A DNA stretch of 33,262 bases from Caulobacteraceae bacterium (GCA_947475415.1 CANJLH010000032.1:1-33262); one strand, 5' to 3'; positions 1-8,228 are shown, counted from the stretch's first letter. Translations and numbers: made by a program. The notes: a model not told the origin generated them from the sequence alone.

Positions 1-197
1 GCCGCGACGTTGGTCCCGAAGGTCACTGTCTTGCTGCCCAGGACGACCGAAATCGTCGCCGCCTGCGTCGGCGTCGCCTCGTTGTAGACCACCGAATAGG
101 TCGCACCCGCGCCCGCGGTGTTCACCACCACATTGTCAGTCGCCAGAATGCCCAGCGCCTGAGCCGCCGTGATCGTTTCGTAGAAATAGGTCGCCAT
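1..197 (-). CDS. RTX-type protein, N-terminal fragment (runs off left edge)
   Basis: Only the first 65 codons are present; the gene continues beyond base 1. The start ATG (195-197) has a strong GGAGGG Shine-Dalgarno 4 bases upstream. The N-terminus (MATYFYETITAAQALGI, then an alternating hydrophobic beta-like stretch) closely matches that of the neighbouring complete RTX protein, including 30 identical bases of DNA (151-180 and 1999-2028). By analogy it is probably another type I secreted, calcium-binding repeat protein, but no glycine-rich nonapeptide repeat lies inside the visible part, so that is inference. No cleavable signal peptide is seen, as expected for a type I substrate. Confidence 0.75.
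   Translation of the reverse strand, partial: MATYFYETITAAQALGILATDNVVVNTAGAGATYSVVYNEATPTQAATISVVLGSKTVTFGTNVA
151..180. repeat. 30-bp direct repeat, copy 1 (RTX paralogue N-terminus)
   Basis: Identical over 30 bases to 1999-2028. It encodes ETITAAQALG on the minus strand in both genes, evidence of gene duplication or conversion. Confidence 0.85.
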
Positions 198-345
198 GTG
201 CCCTCCAGCGGCAATTCAATTGGGTTTGTCGCCGTCCCTAGGGCGGATTTCCGCCCAGGTTAAGGGGATGGCGTTGGTTGCACTCAAAGCAATGACGCCG
301 CGGCGCGGCCCGCCCCCTACCGAGCCCTCAAAATTTTTTCCATGC

Positions 346-373
346 AAAAAGGGCCGCCCCAAAGGACGGCCCC
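346..373 (-). terminator. Rho-independent terminator after the RTX gene
   Basis: On the minus strand a GC-rich hairpin (stem GGGCCGTCC / GGGCGGCCC with one mismatch and a short T-rich loop) is followed at once by five T residues. It lies 26 bases past the stop of the RTX gene, the position and polarity expected for an intrinsic terminator. It separates that gene from the paralogue fragment at the left edge. Confidence 0.75.
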
Positions 374-398
374 TCGCACGGTCTCGGGCCGGAAAAGG

Positions 399-2045
399 CT
401 ACACCAGGTTCGCCGTATCAATCACGGTGAGGGAGCGGCCCACCAGAACCACCACATCTTGTAGCGTGCCCGTGCCGGCGTCGGTGAAGATCACTACGTC
501 GGATCCGACCTGCACCGCCACCACGTCATTGGCCGCGAACTGGGTTATCGCCCAGGCCTGCGCCGAAGTGAGGTCGGCGGCCGTGCTTTCCGTATAGGTA
601 TTGGCGCCTGCGAAATCGAGCCGGTCACCCGTCTCCCAATCCGTGATCAGGTCATAGAATCCGGCTGTGGAACCGGAGTCCCCTTGCGCAAAGTTGAACT
701 GGTCGACCCCGGAGCCGCCGGACATGATGTCCTTGCCCCGGCCGCCGGTGATGGTGTCGTTGAGCGCTCCGCCGTCAATTGTGTCGTCGCCGCTGCGTCC
801 GTTGAGCTGATCGGCGCCATCGCCGCCGCTGATGCTGTCCTGGCCGCCCACGCCGCCCACGGTCTGGGAGCCTGTGATGGTGTCGTCGCCGGCATCTCCG
901 CTCAGGCTGTTGCGTCCGCCCGCGCCCGTGGCCGCGATGTTGATCTGATCATTGCCGGCCCCGCCGGTAACGGTGTCAAATCCGCTGGAGGACGAATAGT
1001 CGAAAATCTGGTCCGCCCCGTCTTCGCCATTGATCACGTCCCCACCTGTGCCGCTGACGATCGAGTCGTCGCCGGCGCCGCCGCTAAGAACATCGTTCAG
1101 TGCGCCCGCGACGTTGGTTTCCGCTGGCGCAGTTCCGACGATCGTATCGTTGTCGGCCCCGCCGATCAGGGTCTCGCTGGCGAATGTCGAACCCGAAATG
1201 GAATCATTGCCGTCCTGGCCGTCGGCGGTCCCGCCTCCGCCCAGGGTGATCTGGTCGCCGTCGGCGCCGCCCCATACGGTCGCAGAGGTCGTGCCCGTTG
1301 TGATGGTGTCGGTTCCTGCGCCGCCGTTCAGCACATCCGCGCCGCCGCCGCCGATCAGGCTGTCATTGCCGTCCTCGCCGAAGATCTGGTCGGCGCCGGA
1401 GCCGCTGCCGATCGTATCATCGCCGAGATTGCCGTTCAGGAAGTCGTCGCCGCCGCGCCCCGCCGCCGCGCCGGCCGTGTCGAATCCGATGCGGTCATTG
1501 TCCTGGCCGCCCAGGATCGTCTCGCTAACCACCGAGCCCTGGATAGTGTCGGACCCCTTGTTGCCCTGACCGAAGTTGGAAACACCCTGGCCCAGGATGA
1601 TGTAATCGTTGCCCTGGCCGCCATACACGGTGTCGGCGCCCGCGCCGCCGTCCAGGGTGTCGTCGCCCTGGTTGCCCTGTAAAAGGTCATTGCCGTTCTG
1701 GCCGCTCAGGCTGTCGTTGCCCGCGCCGCCGAACAGGCCATCAGCTCCGCCGGTACCCGCCAGTGCCCCGCCATTGGTGTCATTGCCCGTTCCGCCTATG
1801 AACAGCACGGAGCTGTCGGCCAGTACGAAGTTGCCGGCCTGGCTGACGTTTGCGACCGGAACCGCGAACGCCACCGAGCGTCCGGCGATCGACACCACGA
1901 TCGTCGCCGGCGAGCTTATCGTCGCATCGACAAAGGCCACGGTGTAGGCCGCGCCTGATCCTTGAGTCGAAACAATGATGTTGTCGACCGCCTGGATTCC
2001 CAGCGCCTGAGCCGCCGTGATCGTTTCGAAAGAATAGGTCGTCAT
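399..2045 (-). CDS. RTX calcium-binding repeat protein, putative type I secretion substrate
   Basis: A 548-residue protein with no signal peptide. Residues 1 to about 83 form a beta-rich N-terminal module (ETITAAQALGI, then hydrophobic strands) shared with the truncated gene at the left edge. Residues about 84-440 are packed with glycine/aspartate nonapeptides of the GGxGxDxLx type, for example GGAGADTVYGGQGNDYI, which bind Ca2+ and form a parallel beta-roll after export. The C-terminal hundred residues (GGSGVDQFNFAQGDSG, then LITDWETGDRLDF) resemble the serralysin-type C-terminal domain carrying the uncleaved type I secretion signal. No catalytic domain is visible, so it is more likely a surface-layer, matrix or adhesin-like protein than an enzyme. 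A terminator follows it. An HlyD-type adaptor is encoded 26 kb away in this window, but nothing proves it serves this substrate. Confidence 0.88.
   Translation of the reverse strand: MTTYSFETITAAQALGIQAVDNIIVSTQGSGAAYTVAFVDATISSPATIVVSIAGRSVAFAVPVANVSQAGNFVLADSSVLFIGGTGNDTNGGALAGTGGADGLFGGAGNDSLSGQNGNDLLQGNQGDDTLDGGAGADTVYGGQGNDYIILGQGVSNFGQGNKGSDTIQGSVVSETILGGQDNDRIGFDTAGAAAGRGGDDFLNGNLGDDTIGSGSGADQIFGEDGNDSLIGGGGADVLNGGAGTDTITTGTTSATVWGGADGDQITLGGGGTADGQDGNDSISGSTFASETLIGGADNDTIVGTAPAETNVAGALNDVLSGGAGDDSIVSGTGGDVINGEDGADQIFDYSSSSGFDTVTGGAGNDQINIAATGAGGRNSLSGDAGDDTITGSQTVGGVGGQDSISGGDGADQLNGRSGDDTIDGGALNDTITGGRGKDIMSGGSGVDQFNFAQGDSGSTAGFYDLITDWETGDRLDFAGANTYTESTAADLTSAQAWAITQFAANDVVAVQVGSDVVIFTDAGTGTLQDVVVLVGRSLTVIDTANLV
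1999..2028. repeat. 30-bp direct repeat, copy 2 (RTX protein N-terminus)
   Basis: Identical over 30 bases to 151-180, at the same codon position of the neighbouring RTX gene. Confidence 0.85.
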
Positions 2046-2169
2046 GTTGGAGTTTCCCCAGCCCGTTCAGCGCCAGTCAACGACGACGCCCCACGCTGTC
2101 CTAGTAACATTCGCGTATACGGCGAGTTAAGAATCCCCGGATGCGCGAACGCAACAGCTGTGCGGGCCT

Positions 2170-3996
2170 TTAACGCTTGGCCAGGGTCTCAAGCACGTCC
2201 TTCGCCGACATTGGCCTGCCGAAGTGATAGCCCTGCAGCGCGCCGCAGCCCGCCGCGATCAGCACCTTTTGCTGGACCTCGTTCTCTACACCTTCGGCCA
2301 CCACGCCCATTCCCAGGGACGCCGCCAACCGACTGACGCTGGCGACGATCATCGCCGATTGCCGGTCCGTGGCCACCGTATCCACAAAGGACTTGTCGAT
2401 CTTGATGCAGTCGATGGCGAAGCGGTTGAGGTAGACAAGGCTGGAATAGCCAGTCCCGAAGTCGTCCAGAGCGACCCGAACGCCTGCGTCGCGCAGGATG
2501 CGCAGATTGCGATCAGCGCGCTCCACATCGTCGATGATCGCCGTCTCGGTCAGTTCGATCTGGATCCGGCTGGGCGAAACATCCGCGTCCTCGGCGTATT
2601 GCAGGATCCGGTCTGCGACGTTGTGGCGAAGAAACTGCCGCGCCGAGAGATTCACCGAAACGTAGGGGCCGTTCCAGCGCCGGCAGTCCTTGAATGCCTG
2701 GCGGGTGATCCAGTCGCCCAGGTCCAGGATCAACCCGGTTTCCTCGGCGATTGGCACGAATTCGGCCGGGGAGATGGCGCCATGTTCGGGGCTGTTCCAG
2801 CGAATCAAGGCCTCGAACCCAAGGATCTCCCCGGTCTCCGCGGTCACGATCGGTTGGTAAGCCATCTTGAACTGGTCGGCGCGCAAGGCCCGTTCCAGAC
2901 CCGCCTCAATCGAGCTGCGGTGCTTGGCGGCCTTGTCGATGGCGGTGTCAAAGGTGCGATAGCGATTTCGACCCGCGCGCTTGGCCGCATAGAGCGCCAG
3001 GTCGGCGTGCCGCATCAACGCCATTTCGTTGGAGCTGGTATCCTGGTGCGCGACGCCGATGGAGGCGCTGACCTGCACCTCATGGCCGGCAACCCGGCGA
3101 CTCTGGTGACAGACCTTCAGCACCATGGTGCAAAACTCAACCAGGCCGCGATCGCTAAGGCCCTCGACGACGATACCGAATTCGTCGCCGCCAAGTCGGG
3201 CCAGCACGCCCCCGGACGGCAGGACTCCGGCCATGGCGGTGCTGATCTTGCGGACCAGATCGTCGCCGGCGTCGTGGCCAAGGGTGTCATTGACCAATTT
3301 GAACCTGTCCAGGTCGATCAGCAGGACCGTCTGCGGCTGGCGACTGCGGGCGATCCTGGCCGACAGTTCGTCGATGAAACCCGTCCGGTTCAGCAGGCCG
3401 GTCAGCCCGTCATGGCGGGCCGCGTGGATGGCGATCTCCAGCCGCGCCTGCAGCTCAGTCAGTTCCCGCTCAAGGCCTGCGATCGTATTCTGGTCCCGAG
3501 CCGCAGCCGTATTGTTGAGCGCGCAATACCGCTCAACGATGGCCTTCAGCGCCTCGATGGCGTCCGGGCGGTGCATCGGAGCCGGAAGGAAACTCATTTT
3601 ATCGGGCCGACGCACGACTTGCAGGCAGGCCGCGAGCGGCTGCTGGCTGCGTGCCTCCGCGACGACGACAAGTTCCGCCTGCGGGCAGGCCTTGCTCACC
3701 GTGCGCAGTTCATCGGCGACATCACGCATCATTCGACCGCGCAGGTCGAACATGAACAGGGCAACCGGCCTACCGTGGGGGCCCGCCAATTCCGCGCGGA
3801 CGACTGCGTCCGCCGCGGTGGCGCAAACAGCGACGTTCTGGTGCGGCAGGGCCTCGCGCAGCAATCCGGCGATCTCGCCGCCGCCCGCCTCGCCGCTGAC
3901 CACCAGCGCCGTGATCGCCGGCGACGGCGCACGTCCGGCGCGAAGGCCAAACGCCGGCGTCGCCGCCTCATCGTCCGTGCGCGTTTGAGCGATCAT
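2170..3996 (-). CDS. GGDEF-EAL cyclic-di-GMP signalling protein
   Basis: 608 residues, soluble, with no membrane segment. Residues about 28-155 look like a receiver-type alpha/beta domain (D84 in FMFDLRG is a candidate acceptor) but are poorly conserved. A short helical linker (about 172-190) leads to a GGDEF domain with intact RLGGDEF (active-site G269-F273). The usual upstream RxxD inhibitory site is absent: the corresponding residues are PSGG. The EAL domain starts near 365 and keeps the catalytic signature: E395-A-L, the N449 of NLSARQF, ELTET, DDFGTGYSSL (511-520) and VVAEGVE (565-571). It therefore looks competent as a phosphodiesterase and possibly as a cyclase. As a cytoplasmic protein without a periplasmic domain it is not a LapD homologue, although a c-di-GMP-controlled adhesin system is encoded in the same window. 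Confidence 0.93.
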   Translation of the reverse strand: MIAQTRTDDEAATPAFGLRAGRAPSPAITALVVSGEAGGGEIAGLLREALPHQNVAVCATAADAVVRAELAGPHGRPVALFMFDLRGRMMRDVADELRTVSKACPQAELVVVAEARSQQPLAACLQVVRRPDKMSFLPAPMHRPDAIEALKAIVERYCALNNTAAARDQNTIAGLERELTELQARLEIAIHAARHDGLTGLLNRTGFIDELSARIARSRQPQTVLLIDLDRFKLVNDTLGHDAGDDLVRKISTAMAGVLPSGGVLARLGGDEFGIVVEGLSDRGLVEFCTMVLKVCHQSRRVAGHEVQVSASIGVAHQDTSSNEMALMRHADLALYAAKRAGRNRYRTFDTAIDKAAKHRSSIEAGLERALRADQFKMAYQPIVTAETGEILGFEALIRWNSPEHGAISPAEFVPIAEETGLILDLGDWITRQAFKDCRRWNGPYVSVNLSARQFLRHNVADRILQYAEDADVSPSRIQIELTETAIIDDVERADRNLRILRDAGVRVALDDFGTGYSSLVYLNRFAIDCIKIDKSFVDTVATDRQSAMIVASVSRLAASLGMGVVAEGVENEVQQKVLIAAGCGALQGYHFGRPMSAKDVLETLAKR

Positions 3997-4104
3997 TCGG
4001 GACCCAGGATTACCAGATCACATGATGTCGCGAAGACTCCAATAAATGACTAACGTCGAATATCGGCGTTACACGCAATCTAACCAAATGAATTCTTTTC
4101 GACA

Positions 4105-4125
4105 TATTAACGATGACCGTTAATA
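4105..4125. promoter_or_regulatory. 8-bp inverted repeat, candidate operator
   Basis: TATTAACG and CGTTAATA form a perfect inverted repeat separated by 5 bases, in the AT-rich 269-bp region between the divergent GGDEF-EAL and luciferase-like genes. The size and spacing suit a dimeric repressor or activator site. The binding protein is unknown. Confidence 0.45.
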
Positions 4126-4265
4126 GATTTCGAATTGCGCAGGTACTCCACCCTCAATCGTGCGAAATACATAAATCATCAACTTCCCGATCACGCGCAC
4201 GCCGCACATTGGCAGGCATGACGAACCCAGCCTAAAATGCCGACACCAACGCCAGGAGGACGCGC

Positions 4266-5180
4266 ATGCGCTTTACGATGGAGTATCCGATCCGCAGCCA
4301 CGTCGATGGCGGTGCCTGGCTGCGGCCGGAAAACGTCAAGCGGTTCGCACAGCACGTTGAGAAGGTCGGCATGTCCGCCCTGGCGGTCACAGATCATCCG
4401 GCGCCTTCCCGCAAGTGGCTGGACGGCGGCGGCCACGAAACCTTTGATCCCTATGCGGCGCTCACCTTCCTGGCGGCGGTCACCACGAACCTCAAGCTGA
4501 TGACGCGGCTGATCGTCGTGCCCTACCGCAATCCGCTGGTGCAGGCGCGCTCGATGATGACCGTGGATGTGTTGTCATCGGGCCGGTCGATCTTCGCCCT
4601 GGGCGTCGGCTATTTGCGCTCGGAGTTTCTGGCCCTCGGTGTCAACTTCGAGGAACGCAACGAACTGTTCGACGAGGCCGTCGACGTGATGAAGAAGGTC
4701 TTCGTTGCGGAATCCTTTGAGTACAATGGCAAGCACTTCAAATCGCTAAGTCAATGCATCGTACCGACCGTGGTGCAGACCCCGCATCCGCCCCTGTGGC
4801 TTGGCGGCAATTCCAAGAAGACTCTGGAGCGGGTCGCGCAGTGGGCCGACGGATGGTCGGTGTTGTTTGGTGACGCCAAAGTCGCCCAGACCTCCCGAAC
4901 GCCTGCGATCACCTGCAACGCCGACCTGCGCGTCACCTTGGTTGATCTCCAGGCGCGCCTGGAAAGGCACGGAAGGACGCTTGCCGACATCGACCTCGAC
5001 GTCAGTTCCGAGGCGGCCAACATGACCAACGGGCTCTCCCTTCAGGAACGCCTCGACCGCATCGCTGAGTTGAAGGAAATGGGCGCCACCTGGATTGGCG
5101 TTCACGTCAACACCGACAGCGTCCAAGCCGCCTGCGACGACGTCCAGCGGTTCTGCGAAGAGGTCGCGGCCAAGGTTTAG
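4266..5180 (+). CDS. Luciferase-like (LLM class) flavin or F420-dependent oxidoreductase
   Basis: 304 residues, the usual length of the TIM-barrel luciferase-like monooxygenase family. Recognisable elements are the N-terminal strand and VTDHPAPS segment, TRLIVVPYRNPLVQA, the GRSIFALGVGYLRSEFLALG motif (cofactor phosphate loop) and PPLWLGGNSKKTLERVAQWADGW. These resemble the TIGR03619-type subgroup often annotated as F420-dependent. Most alphaproteobacteria are not known to make F420, so FMN is an equally reasonable cofactor. The start ATG has an excellent AGGAGGA Shine-Dalgarno (4254-4260, 5-base spacing). The next gene follows in the same direction. The frame stays open for 30 codons after the TAG stop, up to the next start. 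The substrate is unknown. Confidence 0.85.
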   Translation: MRFTMEYPIRSHVDGGAWLRPENVKRFAQHVEKVGMSALAVTDHPAPSRKWLDGGGHETFDPYAALTFLAAVTTNLKLMTRLIVVPYRNPLVQARSMMTVDVLSSGRSIFALGVGYLRSEFLALGVNFEERNELFDEAVDVMKKVFVAESFEYNGKHFKSLSQCIVPTVVQTPHPPLWLGGNSKKTLERVAQWADGWSVLFGDAKVAQTSRTPAITCNADLRVTLVDLQARLERHGRTLADIDLDVSSEAANMTNGLSLQERLDRIAELKEMGATWIGVHVNTDSVQAACDDVQRFCEEVAAKV

Positions 5181-5269
5181 GCTCGCAACAGCTTTCTCCG
5201 CATCAACAAGCCTGGCGCGGCGGGCGCCTACCACCTTGACCTGCCCGCCGCGCTGCCGCAACAGGCGCC

Positions 5270-5926
5270 ATGAGCGCGTTTCCCCCCCTCGACGGACCTG
5301 TGGCGCAGCCGGCGGCAGGCGGCGATCCCCGCTCAATGGTGATCTTCCTGCACGGCTACGGATCTAACGGCGCCGACCTGATCGGCCTCGTCCCCTTTTG
5401 GCGCGACGCCCTGCCACACACGGTGTTCCTGTCGCCGAATGCGCCACAGATCTGCCCGGGCGCGCCCGGCGGCTTTCAGTGGTGGGACCTTGCAGACCTC
5501 AGTCGGGCGGGACGGGCCGCGGGCGTTCGCCAGCCCGCACCCCAGTTGAACGCCTATATCGACGCCCAACTCGACAAATACGGATTATCCGAGGACAGGC
5601 TCGCCCTGGTAGGGTTCAGCCAAGGCTCGATGATGGCTCTGCATGTGGGTCCGCGTCGCGCGGCCCTTGCGGGGATCATCGCCTATTCCGGGGTGCTCGC
5701 TGACCCCGACGCGCTCGCCGTTGAAGGCCGCACCAAGCCACCGGTGCTGCTGGTGCATGGCGACGCCGATCCCATGGTGCCGGTGGCGGCCCTGAGCCAA
5801 GCCGAGACGGTCTTGACAAACCTCGGGTTCGAGACTTCCGCCCACGTTTGCCCCGGCCTCGGCCATGGAATTGATGACGCCGGTCTCAGACTGGGTGGGG
5901 CGTTCCTGGCCAAGGTGCTAGGTTGA
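5270..5926 (+). CDS. Carboxylesterase/phospholipase family alpha/beta hydrolase
   Basis: 218 residues, typical of the small carboxylesterase/acyl-protein-thioesterase family (PF02230). Visible features are the oxyanion region FLHGYGSNG (26-34), the nucleophile elbow GFSQGS with Ser117, the acid Asp167 in HGDADPMVP, and His199 in GLGHGI, a complete Ser-Asp-His triad. No signal peptide, so cytoplasmic. It follows the luciferase-like gene by 89 bases and is probably co-transcribed. It likely hydrolyses short acyl esters; the physiological substrate cannot be told from sequence. Confidence 0.9.
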   Translation: MSAFPPLDGPVAQPAAGGDPRSMVIFLHGYGSNGADLIGLVPFWRDALPHTVFLSPNAPQICPGAPGGFQWWDLADLSRAGRAAGVRQPAPQLNAYIDAQLDKYGLSEDRLALVGFSQGSMMALHVGPRRAALAGIIAYSGVLADPDALAVEGRTKPPVLLVHGDADPMVPVAALSQAETVLTNLGFETSAHVCPGLGHGIDDAGLRLGGAFLAKVLG

Positions 5927-6066
5927 CCGCGAAGACCGGGCGAAGCCTCAGCGGTTGCAGTCTGCGCGGCAGGAAATGACCGGGGTCGGAATCCCGGAGC
6001 CGGCGCCCGGTCGCATGGGCGAGAACAAGTAGATCGCCTACACCTCGTCCAGGATGATCAGCTCCC

Positions 6067-7308
6067 TCAAAGGTCCCGGTGGCCGGCGAGCATTTCCTTG
6101 ACGATCTGGCGGCGCAGGATCTCATTGGAGCCATCGGCGATATTGACCTTGCGCAGCGTCGAATAGGCCTCGGTCAACAGCAGTTCATTGGTCATGCCCA
6201 TGGCGCCATGGGCCTGCATGGCCCGATCCACCGCGCGGGCGCCAGCTTCAACGGCGAAGGCCTTGGCCATGCCAAGCTCCTTCACCGCCCGCTCGCCGCG
6301 GTCCTTCAAGAACGCGACATTGATGGCCATCAAATGGGCGGCGTGGATCTGCATGGCCGATTCCGCCAGCGGGAAGGTGACGCCTTGATATTCCGAGATC
6401 GGCTTGCCGAACGCCTTGCGCACCTGGACATAGTCAAAGGCCTGATCCAGCGCCCAGCGGCCCAGGCCCACACCCCGAGCTGAATTGTAGATCCGGCCGA
6501 GGTCCACCCCCAGCATGGCGGTGGCGAATCCCTGGCCGAGTTTACCCAGCAACTGGTGCGGCTCGATGCGGACGTTGTCGAAGCGCAACTCCGCCTCGTC
6601 GCCCACCGGCGAGCCCCACATCTTGATGATACGGCTGATGCTGACGCCGGGCGCCTTCAGGGGCACAAGGAAGGTGGAAATTCCGCCAGCGCGCTTCGCC
6701 GAAGCTTCCGGATCGGTGACCGCGAACACGATGCAATACTCCGCGTGCGGCGCATTGGTGGTCCAGATTTTCCCGCCGGTCAGCCGCCAGCCGTCGCCAT
6801 CAAAATCAGCCCGGGTCTGAATCCCCGCCGCGTCCGAGCCCGCCCCAGGCTCTGAAAGGCCAAAACACAAGGTGTGCTCGCCGCTCATGATCTTGGGCAG
6901 CATGCTGACCTTGGCCTCGGCGGTCAGGTTCTTGAGCACCGGGCTTGGCCCCTTGGCCCAGTGGCTGACGATATGGTGGGCCAACCACTGTCGCGGGCCG
7001 CACAGGTGATATATGCGCTCAAAGGCTGAGAAATAGGCCAACAGCCCCAGTCCGCCGCCGCCCAGCTCCGTCGGCGCGCACATCGCGTAATAACCCGCCT
7101 TGGCCGAAGCGAACCGGACCTCGTCGATGATGTCGGTGATCTCATGTGGCAGGATCCCGGCGGGCGTGATCCGCCTGGCCTCGTCGTTGAGGAGCGCGGC
7201 GTGCTTCTCATGGCGCGGGAACACCTCGCGGCGGACGAAGGCCTCAAGGCCTTCCACCGCATCGCGGACCTCGGCAGGAATATCAAAGGCGATGGCGGAC
7301 ATGGACAT
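6067..7308 (-). CDS. Acyl-CoA dehydrogenase (ACAD11-like)
   Basis: FAD-dependent alpha,beta-desaturase of acyl-CoA thioesters, 413 residues from the chosen start. Signatures are APTELGGGGLG (79-88), the flavin-binding FGLSEPGAGSDAAG (149-162), GGKIWTTNAP, and the C-terminal AHGAMGMTNELLLTEAY. Where short- and medium-chain enzymes carry the catalytic Glu in YEGT, this protein has ADGSNEI (Asp392), resembling the ADGPDEV of ACAD10/11-type enzymes. The ATG at 7306-7308 lies 4 bases after the stop of the upstream methyltransferase and has GGAG upstream; the ATG at 7300-7302 is also possible. A longer frame reaching 7332 would overlap the methyltransferase and is less likely. The two genes form an operon. 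Confidence 0.92.
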   Translation of the reverse strand: MSMSAIAFDIPAEVRDAVEGLEAFVRREVFPRHEKHAALLNDEARRITPAGILPHEITDIIDEVRFASAKAGYYAMCAPTELGGGGLGLLAYFSAFERIYHLCGPRQWLAHHIVSHWAKGPSPVLKNLTAEAKVSMLPKIMSGEHTLCFGLSEPGAGSDAAGIQTRADFDGDGWRLTGGKIWTTNAPHAEYCIVFAVTDPEASAKRAGGISTFLVPLKAPGVSISRIIKMWGSPVGDEAELRFDNVRIEPHQLLGKLGQGFATAMLGVDLGRIYNSARGVGLGRWALDQAFDYVQVRKAFGKPISEYQGVTFPLAESAMQIHAAHLMAINVAFLKDRGERAVKELGMAKAFAVEAGARAVDRAMQAHGAMGMTNELLLTEAYSTLRKVNIADGSNEILRRQIVKEMLAGHRDL

Positions 7309-7312
7309 GATC

Positions 7313-8215
7313 TCAGGTCTCCGCCACCGCAAGATTGAGGAACGGCAGGATGAAGATCCGGCCGTCGTGCCTGGATTTATAGATTTCCTTGAGGTCGGCC
7401 GCAGTGAGTAGCTCGCACATCCGATAGCCGCGCGCCTCGACGAAGGCCTTTGCCTCGGTTGACGGCAGATCGAACACCGGGGGCTCGCCCTGCTTGTCGA
7501 GCGTGTCGGAACTCTTCACCCGCTTGGCGGCGTCGGCGCGGCGGCTTTCGGTGAAGGAAAAGACAAACCGGCTGCCCGGGGCTGATTTTTCCTTGATGAA
7601 GCGGAAGATGTCGTCGACGCCCTCGGCGGAGACATAACCCAACAGTCCTTCGGCGAAAAACACAGCTTTCTGGGTCGGATCATAGCCAGCCTCGATCAAT
7701 AGCTGACCGAACACCTGGTGGTCGAAATCCACACCCACCTCGGTGATGTGGTCCGTCGCTACCGGGACGGACTTGAAAACCTTGGCGCGGTAGTCGGTCA
7801 CCGAGGGCCGGTCGATTTCGAAGATCCGCGGCCTGATCCCTTCGGCGGCCAGTCGCAGGGCCAGCGTGTCGCAGCCCGCGCCCATCACCACCAACTGACG
7901 CGCGCCGGTGGCCGCCAGGGCCTCGCGGACCTGACGCTGCATCTCGGGCTTGCGGTAGCAGACCACCGTGAAGGAGCCGGCGTGCTCGGCCTCGCGCTCA
8001 TCAATGATCGCCTGACGCTTCGCCGGGTCGTCGTATTCCGCCAGCAACGCTGGCGCCTGATCCGAAATTCCGGCGGCGAAATGGATGGCGAAGGGATCGT
8101 TGATGATCGGACCGTACCAGGGATCCTTCGACAGGATCGCACAGATGCTAGACAGCCAGGCGGCCGTGCCTGTGACGGGGCTTTCAGGGGACTGGCCAAT
8201 GCCGCGATACGCCAC
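7313..8215 (-). CDS. Class I SAM-dependent methyltransferase (Ppm1/LCMT-like, TIGR00027 type)
   Basis: 300 residues from a GTG start at 8213-8215. Matches the leucine-carboxyl-methyltransferase-like family: SAM-binding VVMGAGCDTLALRL (109-122), the acidic IFEIDRPSV strand that would hold the ribose, and FFAEGLLGYV after it. It should methylate a carboxyl or hydroxyl group on a small molecule; the substrate is unknown. The frame extends five codons upstream to a TTG, but GAGGGAGA (8221-8228) sits 5 bases before the GTG and overlaps the TTG extension, so GTG is preferred. The acyl-CoA dehydrogenase starts 4 bases after its stop, suggesting translational coupling. Confidence 0.88.
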   Translation of the reverse strand: MAYRGIGQSPESPVTGTAAWLSSICAILSKDPWYGPIINDPFAIHFAAGISDQAPALLAEYDDPAKRQAIIDEREAEHAGSFTVVCYRKPEMQRQVREALAATGARQLVVMGAGCDTLALRLAAEGIRPRIFEIDRPSVTDYRAKVFKSVPVATDHITEVGVDFDHQVFGQLLIEAGYDPTQKAVFFAEGLLGYVSAEGVDDIFRFIKEKSAPGSRFVFSFTESRRADAAKRVKSSDTLDKQGEPPVFDLPSTEAKAFVEARGYRMCELLTAADLKEIYKSRHDGRIFILPFLNLAVAET

Positions 8216-8220
8216 AGAAT

Positions 8221-8228
8221 TCTCCCTC
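8221..8228 (-). promoter_or_regulatory. Shine-Dalgarno deciding the methyltransferase start
   Basis: GAGGGAGA on the minus strand, 5 bases upstream of GTG 8213-8215. It lies inside the longer TTG-initiated frame, so it argues against the TTG start. Confidence 0.6.

Noticed and set aside
684..1682. Plus-strand open frame of 332 codons opposite the RTX gene
   Set aside because: It is antisense to glycine/aspartate repeats; its composition (Ala, Val, Asp rich) is the mirror of repeat codons and it has no ribosome site or recognisable domain.
700..1760. Regular short repeats that might suggest a CRISPR array
   Set aside because: The repeats are degenerate 27-base units encoding GGxGxDxLx calcium-binding motifs in one reading frame, with no unique spacers.
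2224..4053. Plus-strand open frame of 609 codons opposite the GGDEF-EAL gene
   Set aside because: The minus-strand protein has canonical GGDEF and EAL motifs; the opposite frame is a high-GC shadow without any known fold.
4266..5180. Firm assignment of the luciferase-like protein as F420-dependent
   Set aside because: F420 synthesis is not expected in most alphaproteobacteria and no cofactor-specific residue could be verified by eye, so the cofactor is left open.
5980..5997. CCGGG...CCCGG hairpin between the esterase and acyl-CoA dehydrogenase genes
   Set aside because: Only a 5-bp stem with no T-run on either side; not convincing as a terminator for the convergent genes.
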